Assembly (NCBI GenBank): GCA_000729835.1 | Contig: JFHB01000228.1 | Location: 1-47,798, forward strand | From: Atkinsonella hypoxylon | Taxonomy: Eukaryota; Ascomycota; Sordariomycetes; Hypocreales; Clavicipitaceae | DNA length: 47,798 nucleotides | Reading direction: 5' to 3' | Shown: one piece after another, positions 21,236 through 34,598 of the stretch | Layout: the number at the start of each line of letters is the position of its first letter | Position numbering within the stretch: position 1 is the stretch's first letter | Notes under the pieces: generated by a model | Databases searched by the model: none | What the model saw: only the letters and a program-made list of their open reading frames with translations | Told to the model about the DNA's origin: nothing | Position numbers and translations under genes: made by a program

Positions 21236-23499
21236 ATGGCACTAAAAGGAACAGGTAAGGGAAAGAGTATAAGCCCTAAACGGGGTAGTAGTTCTAGTAC
21301 ACTAGCTATAGCTGCTACTAGCTTTCCTAGTCCAGTAAGGTCCCTCCCTTAGCTAGTAGATTCCTCTTCTAATAAAGAAGATTATATAGCTGAGAAGGCT
21401 CTAAAAGAAGCTAGATTAGCTTCTAAAAGAGTAGTGTAAGTCTATAATATTTAAGCTAATCTAAAAGCTTAAATAGATAAGCAATAAGAGACCCTAAATA
21501 GATTTATTAGGTATAGTGAAGCAAAATAAAGCTAAAATGAAGGTAATATAGCTAATTTACTAAGTAAATTAGATACTATAATTACATTTATAGGTAATCT
21601 CTCTATAGGGTCTCCCTCTAAGGTAGTAGATCCTATTACTTCTAAAAGAGCTTCTAAAGTCTCTTTTAAAGCCCCTAAACCTTCTAGTTCCTCTAATAGT
21701 GCTACTTTTCTGCCTGCTTTTAATAAAGGCACTATAAAAGAGTTAAATAAGAAGGTCTACTCTATTCTAGAGGCTGCTAAGCTAAAAGGCCCTAAAAATT
21801 TTAAACAGTAGAAGCAAGCTTTAACTATATAATTTAGGGCACTAGGATTCCCTTAATTTATTAATAATTCTAGTATAGCTAGTACTTTAGTAGATTTAGA
21901 ATAAGCTATTATCCTTATAATTATAAGAGATAGTTGCTAATCTGGACCTTAAGCTGCTATAAGCTAGCATAAGTCCCCTATAGATACCTATAACGTTCTA
22001 GTTAGGCAATATTTGCAGAGTGCTAAAATATAATGTAGTACGCTATATACTAGTTATTACAACTTATCGTTTTCGAACTATAAGGGATCTTTAGAGGCCT
22101 TTAATGCTAAATTTAATAATTTACTAGCTAGATTATAGCTCTATAGTGTAGCTATTAATTCTATTAACTAGGTAAATTATTATATTAATGCCTTAAAGAA
22201 GACCTTCTCTAGCTAGGCTAAAAGGCAGCAATATTCTATTAGAGCTGCTAGAGCACAAGGTCTATCTGTAAAAATGCTGAATTTACAGTTCCTTATAGCT
22301 GACTTATTAGAAGAACAAAGAGATAAAAGCTCCTCTATATCTAAGGCTCTTAGTTATAAAGCTTTTAATTCTAATAGTTCTAATAATAATAAAGCTAACT
22401 AAGGAAAGAATCCTCCTAATTAGAAGAAGAATTCTAATTCTAATTCTAATAATTCTAATGCCTCTAAAGATATAGATAAAGCCTTTAAGAATAAGAAGAA
22501 GTAGAAGAGCCGAAGAAGAAGTAACAAAAATTCTAGGAATAAGGATGGAGAAGCTGCTTTTGCTATAGGTTGTTATAACCTATCCACTAGCAACTAGGAT
22601 ACTATAGAATCTAATAATTCTAGCAGTTCTAGTAGTAATAATTCTTACGATTTAGATACAGAATCTACTACTAGTAATACTAGTACTACTAGTAATAATA
22701 CCCCTTCTTTTAACTATTCTAATAGAATAATTAAAAACTCCTTACTATATAATACAGGTTCTACCTGTTATATAGTTAACAATAAGGCATTTTTTAGGAC
22801 TTTTAAGCCTATAAAAAAGGGTAAAACCGCGCCTATTGCTACTAGAGGAGGTTCTATTTATCCTAAAGGACAGGGAACTGCTGTATTCTAGGTACTAGTT
22901 AGTACAAATCCAGCTAAATACAGGCCTTTAGCTCTAAAGGATGCTCTATATTGCCTAGGTTTAGATACCAACCTAATTAGTAGTTTAAAGCACTATTTAA
23001 CAGGGGGCACTCTCCTTAGAAATTAGCTATTTCTAGCTGATAGAAGCTGCTGTAGGCTTCTAAATCCTAAAAAGCATAGTTTCTTCTTACAGCTTAAGGG
23101 GCAAGAGACCTCTAGAGTGTGTAAAAACCACGCTAATCTCTCTTATATAGGATTTAGTAGTTATAATAGCAATTATAATACTAGTTATCCTATAGAGGTT
23201 TAAATCCCTTAACAGCCTAGTTTTAATCCAGAGGAATATAGCCGAATTGAGGAATTATCTAATTTTAAAGAAGAAGATAATACTAATAACAATGCTATAG
23301 AGCTATTAGCCCTAGTTTCTAAACGGGCTCCTAGTCAGATTCCTTCTAATAACGGGGATTTAGAAGGTCTAAATCCTAAGTTGCTGGATATTGGAGGAAG
23401 TGGCCGTCTAGATCCCTTAAACAAGGCCCGTAGTTCTTAAGAGATCTAGCAAGATAGGGAGCAACAGGAAGCTAGCTCTAATGATAATTCTATTAGTAT
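21236..23499 (+). pseudogene. copia-1 gag, protease and linker (C3), 5' part
   Basis: Keeps the original ATG (21236), which marks the gag start of the family: MALKGTGKGKSISPKRGS. Gag runs to about 22500. A basic KNKKK.KSRRRSNKNSRNK stretch could serve RNA binding, as no CCHC knuckle is visible. The protease box is LLYNTGSTCYIVNN (NTG at 22751-22759), followed by VFQVLVSTNPAKYRPLALKD. The frame stops at 23499, in the linker before integrase, where C4 is inserted in the opposite direction, and resumes in phase at 31360. Stops are RIP-type. Confidence 0.9.
23495..23499. repeat. Left target-site duplication of C4 (AGTAT)
   Basis: AGTAT recurs at 31355-31359. Confidence 0.92.
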
Positions 23500-24203
23500 T
23501 ATTGAAAATAATAGGGATTACAGGACTAGATAGAAGAGGGTAGTGGTCTCTTATATTTAGCACCTGTAATTGCTTCTAGCAATTATCACGTAGTGGAAGC
23601 AGCAGCGGCCTAAATCAAGCTGTAGTGTATAGTATAGATCACGTAGAGGCAATAGATAACTGTAATAGTGGTATCTTTATATTAAGAGCGCTGTAACGAA
23701 CTTAGTGAGAGTAGAATCTCGAATCTTTCTAGTCCCTTATAGACCTACTAACTATATTAGCGGGCTGTAGTCACTAGAAGGGGCTTATAGGCTACTTTAT
23801 AATTTCCGCAAAAAGATTTACTATATAAAAACAAAAAAATCGACTTACAGCTATACAAACGAGACGCTTACGTGCACAATTTAATAAATTCCACTAATAA
23901 CAAGCAACCCTTATAAGCAACTCTATCTAACAATTATACTATTAAATAGCCCTAATTCTTAGCTTTTAAATGGTATACTTCTTGAATTTCTACTATTGCT
24001 AGTTGTAGAGAAAATCGCAGTTAAAGTTAACTATAGGTTAGGCAACTTTGCCTTAGTCGATTCTAGATGTTTTGCATCTAGTAACAGCAATATCTCTACT
24101 AAAAATTAACGTAACAAGACCTAGTTAGGGTTACGTAATAGAGCAACTTATAGGCAACTAGCAAGCATAAAAATAGGCTATACAGGGTAGCTTATTTTTA
24201 ACA
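23500..24203 (-). repeat. 3' LTR of C4
   Basis: On the minus strand starts TGTTAAAAATAAGC at 24203 and ends CAATA at 23500. Long form at its start. Polypurine tract AGAGGGAG (minus) at 24204-24211. Confidence 0.93.
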
Positions 24204-24411
24204 CTCCCTCTAGAAATGTGAGAAGTAACTAGTTCTACAAGCAACTTAGCTCCTTTAAAGGATATCTAAGTTAGAATCAACCAACGAAATACAGTACTAA
24301 TAACAGAACTAAATAACATAACTAATAACATAACTAATTCCAGCAATTCTAGGGTAGTTATAGTTGAATATAACTAGTTGTTGTTAATTGTTTTTGTTGT
24401 TTTTCGATTTT

Positions 24412-27400
24412 TTAACTGTTTTTCGTTGCTTTTCGATTTTTTAAGTGTTTTTATTGCTTTTATAAGCTAGCTAGAAAGCTCTAGTAACTTAATGAATTAT
24501 TAATGCTTTTAGATAGCAAGAGGCTTAGTTAGGCCATCTGCTAGCATCTAATTTGTATTAATATAACTAACCTTAGCTATACCTTTACGAATCTTTTCCC
24601 TAATGTAGTTAAACTTTAAAAGGGTGTGCTTAGTCCTACTATGCAACGTAGAGTTGTAAGCAGTAACTATAGCGCCTTAATTATTACACCTAATAGGAAT
24701 AGAAGGGGTTAAAGGTAGCTTTATCTCCTTAAAAAGGCTGTAGAGCTACTCTAATTCCCTAATAGCCTCTAATAATGCATTAGATTCTGCTTCTAAGGTA
24801 GAAAGGGCAATAGTACTAGCTTTCTTCGATTTCTAGCTAATAGGTCCACCAGCTAGCTTATATAGATAAGCATAGGTTGATTTAGAAGAGATTTTATTAC
24901 CAGCAAAATCGCTATTGCAATAACTAAGGAGGGTCTTAAGTACTTCTTTAGAGCTAGAAGCTTTAGAAGAAGACCCTAGTGGTATAGAACGCTTATAAAT
25001 AATAGCAAAGCTTCTAGTACCACTTAAGTACCTTAGGAGGTGCTTAAAGGCATTTAGGTGCTCTATATAGGGCTTAGCTAGAAAGGTTAATAGCTACTGA
25101 ACGGAAAAAGCAATATTAGCCCTAGTTAGCAACATTAGGTACATTATAGTGCCTATTATGCTCTAATAAAGCTTATAATCGGATTTTAAGAGAAGTTTTG
25201 TAACTAGTTGCTTTAGAATTCCTAGCTGTATAGGGATAGAAGCTAGCTTAGTATCTAGCATTTTAAATCTCTCTAGGGCTTCAAGAATATATTAAGATTA
25301 ATGGATTTTAATAGACCTTTTAGACCTATTACAGGTGATTTAAACGCCTAGAAAAAATTCTGCTAGTCCTCTATCTTCTATTGGATAAGCTTTATATAAT
25401 AGCTTCTTTAGTATGTTAATATAGCTTAGATTTAAACTAATTAGAAGACAGTTATCTACGTAAGTAGCAATATATGTAAATGTAGCTAGGTTATAAAAGA
25501 CTGCTGGGTCTAATATAAGAGGTTTAAATCTATGCTTTTAAAATAATTCTGTTAGAATTTGCTGCTATTCTTTAGGACTTTGCTTTAGACTATAGAGGGA
25601 TTTTTTTAGCTTAATTACTTGCTCTTTAGAGGGCTTGTAATTACAGCTTTTTAGTAGCTTAGCTACTAATAGCGTTGCTTCTGTAAATTCAACGAATCTA
25701 TCTAGGATTTCTATATAAATAGCTTCCTTTAGCTTGCTATTTAAAAACGCTCCTATAAAGTTAATTTGCTTAACTTTCTAGTTATTAAAAGCTGCAAAAG
25801 CTAATAATATACGCTAGCTAGAAGGAATACTAGTTGCAGCAAAGGTCTTTAGATAGTCTTAACCTTCTATTTGCATAAATCCCTTAGCAATAAGGCGGGC
25901 CTTATATTTAATAGAATTATTTTCTTTATCCTTTTTAAGCCTATAAACAAGCCTATTCTTTAGAACTCTTTAGCCCTTAGGTACTTAGTCTTTCCCTATA
26001 AATTTAAAGGTTCCAGCAGCTAATAGCTGCTTAAATTCGCTATAGGTAGCTTCTATCTAATGCTGCTTAGCAGAGCTTTTTAGGGCTTGCTTCTATGTGT
26101 TAGGAAGTTTATCCTTATTACTATTAGAAGTAATAGCTGCTTTAGTCCTTGCCTTAAAGCATAGATCCTTGATTAAGGAAAATATGTCTCTATCTAAATC
26201 TATAGCATTAGCATCAATAGATTTAGCTTTAGCTTCTATAGGTTCTATATTAGCCTAAGGGGCTTCTATAGATATAGGGGCTTTAGGGGCCTCTACAGCT
26301 TCTATAGGGTTGCTTGGTAGAAGAGCTTAATCTATAGGTTCTAGTGGATAATTCAGCACATCTAGATAACTAGGATAAGGATACTTAGGAGTATAATTAT
26401 CCACTAATTTATCGATTTCTCCCTCTGAAGAATTATTTACTATAGAACTAATAGGAACCTTAGGGATGCCCTAAGAAATAGGGCCTATTCCTTCTATAAT
26501 TTTAACGAAGCTAGTCTTAATAACAGCTCGTTTAGAGGGGATGTATATTAGATATACATTAGAACCTAGTGTAGCTAAAAGTCTACTAGGAATAGTTCTT
26601 TTAGCTAGCTTCTGCAACCTAGATCTCTGTTCTAATGGGATTAGAACTTCGCAATAGGAGCCTATAGCTCTAATTTTAGAAAAATTAGGCTTATAGGTCT
26701 TAGAAGGCTCTAAATCAGCTAGATATAGCTGTTTAGGACTTAGTAGTTTAGTACTATTCGCAGTAGTATTAACTAAATCCACTATAGCAGAAACAATATA
26801 AGACTATAGATACAGAGGTAATTATAACCACTGTAGGGTAGCACGCAAACGGTCTAGAAGTACCCTTATAGCTCTCTCTATTAGCCTATTCTATTTATAA
26901 ATATAGGGGCAAGAGGTACTAAAGCAAATACCCTTAGAAGATAGCTAAGCTTGCAACCTAGTATTAATTTCTGTATTACTATTAAAGTAAAGGTGTTTAG
27001 GGTAGCAGTTATACTAGTTTTTTAATTCCTTAAAGAAGCTTTTAATACAGCTATAAAGAGTAAAACCCTCTTTATTAACTAGATTAAAAGACTACTTATA
27101 CCGTGATTTTCTATTAATTAGAAAAAGAACTAGAGGCCTTTTGTTGTGCAGTATAGGCTCTATTTTAACAGTATCTCCCTCTATAATATCTAAATATCTA
27201 GGGGGGTTAGGAATAGCACGCTTGCTAGGTCTTCTAACAGCTTTAGCTTAGTTGCAAGCTAGGTAGTTAAAATCCTTTTCCTTGATTTTTGTGAAATTAG
27301 GAATACCTTTAGTAATAGAAGCAGTCTTCTTTAGTAAAGGGAGTCCTATATACCCTAATCTAACGTGCTAAGTAGCAGCTAATTCTAGGAGCTTCTTATA

Positions 27401-29704
27401 GGAAGAAGAAGCAGTAGGATTTATACTACTAGAATTATTATTAGAGCTAACTTCCTGTTGCTCCCTATCTTGCTAGATCTCTTAAGAACCACAGGCCTCG
27501 TTTAAGGGATCTAGACAGCTACTTCCTCTAATATCTAGCAACTTAGGATTTAGACCTTCTAAATCCCTGTTATTAGAAGGAATCTAACTAGGAGCCCGTT
27601 TAGGAACTAGGGCTAATAGCTCTATAGCATCGTTATTAGTATTATCTGCTTCTTCTTCTTTAAAGTTAGATAATTCCTCGATTTAGCTATATTCCTCTAG
27701 ATTAAAACCAGGCTGTTGAGGGATTTAAACCTCTATAGGATAACTAGCATTATAACCGCTATTATAACTATTGCTAGCTAGAAATCCTATATAAGAGAGA
27801 TTAGCATAGTTTTTACACACTCTAGGGGTCTCTTGCCCCTTAAGCTATAAGAAAAAACCATACTTTTTGGGATTTAAAAGCCTACAGCAGCTTCTATTAG
27901 CTAAAAATAGCTGATTTCTAAGGAGAGTGCCCCCTATTAAATAGTGCTTTAGACTACTAATTAGGTTAGTATCTAAACCTAGGCAATATAGAGCATCCTT
28001 TAGAGCTAAAGGCCTATATTTAGCTAGATTTATACTAACTAGTACCTAGAATACAGCAGTTCCCTGTCCTTTAGGATAAATTGAACCTTCTCCAGTAGCA
28101 ATAGGCGCAGTTTTACCCTTTTTTATAGGCTTAAAAGTCCTAAAAAATGCCTTATTGTTAACTATATAACAGGTAGAACCTGTATTATATAGTAAGGAGT
28201 TTTTAATTATTCTATTAGAATAGTTAAAAGAAGGGGTATTATTACTAGTAGTACTAGTATCACTAGTAGTGGATTCTGTATCTAAATCGTAAGAATTATT
28301 ACTACTAGAACTGCTAGATTCACTATTGGAATCTATAGTATCCTAGTTGCTAGTAGATAGGTTATAGCAACCTATAGCAAAAGCAGCTTCTCTATCCTTA
28401 TTCCCAGAATTTTTGTTACTTCTTCTTCAGCCCTTCTACTTCTTCTTATTCTTAGAGGCTTTATCTATATCTTTAGAGGCATTAGAATCGTTAGAATTAG
28501 AATCGGAATTCTTCTTCTGATTAGGAGGATTCTTTCCTTAGTTAGCTTTATTATTATTAGAACTATTAGAATTAGAAGCTTTATAACTAAGAGCCTTAGA
28601 TATAGAGGAGCTTTTATCTCTTTATTCTTCTAATAAGTTAGCTATAAGGAACTATAAATTCAGCATTTTTACAGATAGACCTTATACTCTAGCAGCTCTA
28701 ATAGAATATTGCTGCCTTTCAGCCTAGCTAGAGAAGGTCTTCTTTAAAGCATTAATATAATAATTTACCTAGTTAATAGGATTAATAGCTACACTATAGA
28801 GTTGTAATCTAGCTAGTAAATTATTAAATTTAGCATTAAAGGCCTTTAAAGATCCCTTATAGTTTAAAAACAATAAGTTGTAATAACTAGTATATAGCGT
28901 ACTACGTTGTATTTTAGCACTCTACAAATATTGCCTAACTAGAACGTTATAGGCATCTATAGGGGACTTATGCTAGCTTATAGCAGCTTAAGGTCTAGAT
29001 TAGCAACTATCTCTTATAATTATAAGGATAATAGCTTGTTTTAAATCTACTAAAGTACTAGCTATACTAGGATTATTAATAAATTAAGGGAATTCTAGTG
29101 CCCTAAATTAAATAGTTAAAGCTTACTTCTACTATTTAAAATTTTTAGGGCCTTTTAGCTTAGCAGCCTCTAGAATTAAGTAGACCTTCTTATTTAACTC
29201 TTTTATAGTGCCTTTATTAAAAGTAGGCAGAAAAGTAGCACTATTAGAGGAACTAGAAGGTTTAGGGACTTTAAAAGAGACTTTAGAAGCTCCTTTAGAA
29301 GTAATAGGATCTACTACCTTAGAGGGAGACCCTATAGAGAGATTACCTATAGATGTAATTATAGTATCTAATTTACTTAGTAAATTAGCTATATTACCTT
29401 TATTTTAGCTTTATTTTGCTTCACTATACCTAATAAATCTATTTAGGGTCTCTTGTTGCTTATCTATTTAAGCTTTTAGATTAGCTTAAACATTATAGAC
29501 TTACACTACTCTTTTAGAAGCTAATCTAGCTTCTTTTAGAGCCTTCTTAGCTGTATAATCTTCTTTATTAGAAGAGGAATCTACTAGCTAAGGGGGGGAC
29601 CTTGCTGGACTAGGAAAGCTAGTAGCAGCTGTAGCTAGTGTACTAGAACCACTACCCCGTTTAGGGCTTGTGCTCTTTCCCTTACCTATTCCTTTTAGTG
29701 CCAT
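24412..29704 (-). pseudogene. copia-1 gag-pol, full span (C4)
   Basis: ATG at 29704 (MALKGIGKGKSTSPKRG). The protease NTG is at 28188-28196 (minus), the integrase CLAC region near 27250, the integrase Glu region near 26880, RT box YVDN at 25451-25462, RNase H near 24920-24780, and the end near TAA 24412-24414. A stop-free run of 103 codons (26471-26782) covers the post-integrase segment (SPKQLYLADLEPSKTYKPNF ... LLATLGSNVYLIYIPSKRAV), which in copia proteins follows the integrase core. The ATG-to-protease distance is 1,508 nt against 1,515 in C3, so at least one frameshift is present besides RIP stops. Not functional, though the least interrupted copy in this segment. Confidence 0.92.
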
Positions 29705-30661
29705 TTTAAGGGTTTAAAAAGTAGCTAATTTAACGCTCTTTTATAGCTAATTATAGCTAAATTACAGTGGAAATAGTAGTAAATAACAGTAATAACTTCT
29801 ACTAGATATCAATAGATTGCTCTATTATAGGCCTAGAAGTGCTCTATATCTTTAGAAATTATACTGAGATTTTTCTCCGATTTCTTTCGTAATAGGTATA
29901 ACAGGCTCTAAGACTGCATTATATTGCGATCTGTATGCACATACAATTTGTATAGCAGACCAGATTAACAAGCGGTCGTAAGGGGCATAAAACACAGGTT
30001 CTAGCTATTTTTAGCTAAAAAATTTAGGAGATTCTTCTCTAATTAGGTTCCAACAAATTAGTAGAGACCTAGGCACAGCTAATTTAGGGATATCTAGCTA
30101 ATTCCTACTTTAAAATCCTAACTAGTAGGATTACTACATAAATTAATTCTGCAACTAAAAACACAGGAATATCTGCAATAAGAGCTATTAAGCGTGCACT
30201 ACAAATTGTAGTATAGCCACTAATAGAGGTGCATAGGGTGCACAATATACAAGATAACAGCATAACAACAAGCGATATAGTGCAGCGCTAAGCTTATTTC
30301 TTAATAGAAATAATTAATTAGGCAGTGCCTAATAAAACAATTTGCAGTGCGAATGTAATGTATGCAGATGTATATATTTTAATGTTGCGCAACAATAGAA
30401 CCTAGCTATTAAGAATAGCTTTAAAAGTGTATATACACAGGGTGTATAGAGTGCAGGAGGCATAGGGTGGGCAGAATAAAAACACCAGTATAGTGGCTGG
30501 CGATGTGTGTGCAGCAGGTATTAATAGCTTCCAGTAAGCTACTAATGGCAGCAATAGCTGCTAGCGCAGGTCTTAATATAGCTTCTAGTGGGTAATACAG
30601 TACACAATAGTAGATTTTAGCGGGCTAACAGCTTGTAGATAGGTCTTCCGGGCTTATAACC
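29705..30661 (-). other. PBS and leader of C4
   Basis: PBS at 30648-30661 (minus: GGTTATAAGCCCGG). The small leader ORF spans 30263 to 30084 with its ATG kept and one TAG at the Trp codon. Confidence 0.75.
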
Positions 30662-31354
30662 TATTGAAAATAATAGGGATTACAGGACTAGATAGAAGAG
30701 GGTAGTGGTCTCTTATATTTAGCACCTGTAATTGCTTCTAGCAATTATTATGTAGTAGAAGCAGCAGCAGCCTAAATTAAGCTGTAGTGTATAGTATAGA
30801 TTACGTAGAGGCAATAGATAACTGTAATAGTAGTATCTTTATATTAAGAGCGCTGTAATAAACTTAGTGAGGGTAGGATCTTAAATCTTTCTAGTCCCTT
30901 ATAGACCTACTAACTATATTAGCAGGCTGTAGTTGCTAGAAGGGGCTTATAGGCTACTTTATAATTTCCGCAAAAAGATTTACTATATAAAAACAAAAAA
31001 ATCAACTTACAGCTATACAAACGAGACGCCTATATGCACAATTTAACAAATTCCACTAATAATAAGCAACCCTTATAAGCAACTCTATCCAACAATTATA
31101 CTATTAGATAGCCCTAATTCTTAGCTTTTAAATGGTATACTTCTTGAATTTCTACTATTGCTAGTTGTAGAGAAAATCGCAGTTAAAGTTAACTATAGGT
31201 TAGGCAACTTTGCCTTAGTCGATTCTAGATGTTTCGCATCTAGTAACAGCGATATCTCTACCAAAAATCAACGTAACAAGACCTAGTTAGGGTCACGTGA
31301 TAGAGCAACTAGTAGGCATAAAAATAGGCTATACAGGGTAGCTTATTTTTAACA
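30662..31354 (-). repeat. 5' LTR of C4
   Basis: 693 bp, short form at its start (11-bp deletion), CTCTTCTATC type near its end. CACGTG is kept in the body. Confidence 0.93.
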
Positions 31355-31359
31355 AGTAT
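31355..31359. repeat. Right target-site duplication of C4 (AGTAT)
   Basis: Perfect match to 23495-23499. Confidence 0.92.
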
Positions 31360-34300
31360 AAATCCTACTGCTTCTTCTTCCTATAAGAAGCTCCTAGAAT
31401 TAGCTGCTACTTAGCACGTTAGATTAGGGCATATAGGACTCCCTTTACTAAAGAAGACTGCTTCTATTACTAAAGGTATTCCTAATTTTACAAAAATCAA
31501 GGAAAAGGATTTTAACTGCCTAGCTTGCAACTAAGCTAAAGCTATTAGAAGACCTAGCAAGCATGCTATTCTTAACCCCCCTAGATGTTTAGATATTATA
31601 GAGGGAGATACCGTTAAAATAGAGCCTATACTGCACAATAAGAGGCCTCTAGTTCTTTTTCTAATTAATAGAAAATTACAGTATAAGTAGTCTTTTAATC
31701 TAGCTAATAAAGAGGGTTCTACTCTCTATAGCTATATTAAAGGCTTCTTTAAGAAATTAAAGAACTAGTATAACTGCTACCCTAAACACCTTTATTTTAA
31801 TAGTAGTACAGAAATTAATACTAGATTGTAAGCTTAGCTATCTTCTAAGGGTATTTGCTTTAGCACCTCTTGCCCCTATATTTACAAACAGAATAGGCTA
31901 ATAGAGAGAGCTATAAGGGTACTTCTAGACCGTTTGCGTGCTACTCTACAGTGGTTACAATTACCTCTATATCTATAGTCTTATATTCTTCCTGCTATAG
32001 TGGATTTAGTTAATACTACTGCGAATAGTACTAAACTACTAAGTCCTAAACAGCTATATCTAGCTAATTTAGAGCCTTCTAAGACCTATAAGCCTAATTT
32101 TACTAAAATAAGGGCTATAGGCTCCTATTGTAAAGTTCTAATTCCTTTAGAACAACAATCTAGGTTGCAGAAGCTAGCTAAAAGAACTATTCCTAGTAGA
32201 CTTTTAGCTACACTAGGTTCTAATGTATATCTAATATATATTCCCTCTAAACGAGCTGTTATAAAGACTAGCTTCATTAAAATTATAGAAGGAATAGGTC
32301 CTATTTTATAGAGCATCCCTAAGGTTCCTATTAGTTCTATAGTGGATAATCCTTTAGAGAGAGAAATTAATAACTAGCAGTTAGAAGATAATTATACTCC
32401 TAAGTATCCTTATCCTAGTTATCTAGATGTGCCGAATTATCTACTAGAACCTATAGAAAATCAAGCTCTTCTACTAAGCAACTCTATAGAAGCTATAGAG
32501 GCCCCTAAAGCCCCTATATCTATAGAAGCCCCTCAGGCTAATATAGAACCTATAGAAGCTGAAGCTAAATCTATTAATGCTGATGCTATAGATTTAAATA
32601 GAGACATATTTTCCTTAATTAAGGATCTATACTTTAAGGCAAGAACTAAAGCAGCTATTACTTCTAATAGTAATAAGGATGAACTTCCTAACACGTAGAA
32701 GCAAGCCCTAAAAAGCTCTGCTAAGCAGCATTAGATAGAAGCTACCTATAGCGAATTTAAGCAGCTATTAGCTGCTAGAACCTTTAAATTTATAGGGAAA
32801 GACTAAGTACCTAAGGGCCAAAGAGTTCTAAAGAATAGGCTTATTTATAGGCTTAAAAAGGATAAAGAAAATAATCCTATTAAATATAAGGCCTGCCTTA
32901 TTGCTAAGGGATTTATATAAATAGAAGGTTAAGACTATCTAGAGACCTTTACTGCAACTAGTATTCCTTCTAGCTAGTGTATATTATTAGCTCTTGCAGC
33001 TTTTAATAACTAGGAAGTTAAGCAAATTGACTTTATAGGAGCGTTTTTAAATAGCAAGCTAAAGGAAGCTATTTATATAGAAATCCTAAATAGATTCGTT
33101 GAATTTGCAGAAGCAACGCTATTAGTAGCTAAGCTACTAAAAAGCTGTAATTACAAGCCCTCTAAAGAGCAAGTAATTAAGCTAGAAAAATCCCTCTATA
33201 GTTTAAAGTAAAGTCCTAGAGAATAGCAGCAAATTCTAACAGAATTACTTTAAAAGCATAGATTTAAACCTCTTATATTAGACCCAGCAGTCTTTTATAA
33301 CCCAGCTATATCTATATATATTGCTACTTATGTAGATAACTGTCTTCTAATTAGGCCTAATTTACGATATATTAATAAGCTTAAAAAGCTACTAAATTAA
33401 GCTTATTTAATAGAAGATAGAGGACCAGCAGAATTCTTCCTAAGCGTTTAAATCACCTATAATAGGTCTAAAAGGTCTATTAAAATCCATTAATCTTAAT
33501 ACATCCTTAAAGCCCTAGAAAGATTTAATATACTAGATGCTAAGCTAGCTTCTATCCCTATACAGCCAGGAATCCTAAAGCAATTAGTTATAAAACCTCT
33601 CTTAAAATCCAATTATAAGCTTTATTAGAGCATAATAGGCACTATAATGTACCTTATGTTGCTAACTAGGGCTAATATTGCTTTTTCCGTTCAGTGGCTA
33701 TTAACCTTCCTAGCTAAGCTCTATATAGAGCATCTAAACGCCTCTAAGCACCTCCTTTAATACTTAGGTGGTACTAAAAGCTTTGCTATTATTTATAAGC
33801 GTTCTAGTCTACACTCTTTAGCAGGGTCTTCCTCTAAAAAGTCTTTTAATACTACTATTAGTTGTAAAGAAGTCTTAAAGACCCTCCTTAGTTATTGCAA
33901 TAGCGATTTTGCTAGTGATAAAGTCTCTTCTAAATCAACCTATACTTATCTATATAAGCTAGCTAGTGGACCTATTAGCTGGAAATCGAAAAAAGCTAGT
34001 ACTATTGCTCTTTCCACTTTAGAAGCAGAATCTAATGCATTATCTAAAGCTATTAGGGAATTAGAGTAGCTCTACAGCCTTTTTAAGGAGATAAAGCTGC
34101 CTTTAACCCCTCCTATTCCTATTAGGTGTAATAATTAAGGTGCTATAGTTACTGCTTATAACCTAACGTTATATAGTGGAACTAAGCACACCCTTTTGAA
34201 GTTTAACTACATTAGGGAAAAGATTCGTAAAGGTATAGCTAAGGTTAGTTATATTAATACAAATTAGATGCTAGCAGATAGCCTAACTAAGCCTCTTACT

Positions 34301-34404
34301 ATTTAAAAGCATTAACAATTTATTAAGTTACTAGAGCTTTCTAGCTAGCTTATAAAAGCAATAAAAACACTTAAAAAAATCGAAAAGTAACAAAAAACAG
34401 TTAA
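31360..34404 (+). pseudogene. copia-1 pol, integrase to RNase H (C3), 3' part
   Basis: Continues 21236-23499 in phase. The integrase zinc region is better kept than in C1: HVRLGHIGLPLLKK, then CLACN. The integrase Glu region reads YKQNRLIERAIRVLL. Two stop-free runs stand out: 32000-32311 (103 codons, post-integrase segment) and 32429-32698 (89 codons, the Ala/Pro/Ile-rich spacer before RT, EAPKAPISIEAPQANIEPIE). RT box YVDN is at 33329-33340, RNase H near 33890-34290. The C-terminus differs by a homopolymer length change. RIP stops throughout. Confidence 0.92.
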
Positions 34405-34598
34405 AAATCGAAAACAATAAAAACAATTAACAACAACTAGTTATATTCAACTATAACTACCCTGGAATTACTAGAATTAGTTATATTATTTAGTTCTATT
34501 ATTAGTACTATATTTCGTTAATTAATTCTAACTTAAATATCCTTTAAAGGAGCTAAGTTGCTTATAGAACTAGTTACTTCTCACATTTCTAGAGGGAG

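Larger units (their letters stand above)
23500..31354 (-). mobile_element. Ty1/copia copy C4, inverted, innermost of the nest
   Basis: 7,855 bp, uninterrupted, with a perfect AGTAT duplication. Being innermost it is the youngest of C2, C3 and C4, and it keeps ATG at gag. The 5' LTR (30662-31354) is 693 bp and the 3' LTR (23500-24203) 704 bp; they differ by the 11-bp indel near the LTR start, which is unexpected for one insertion. Confidence 0.95.
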
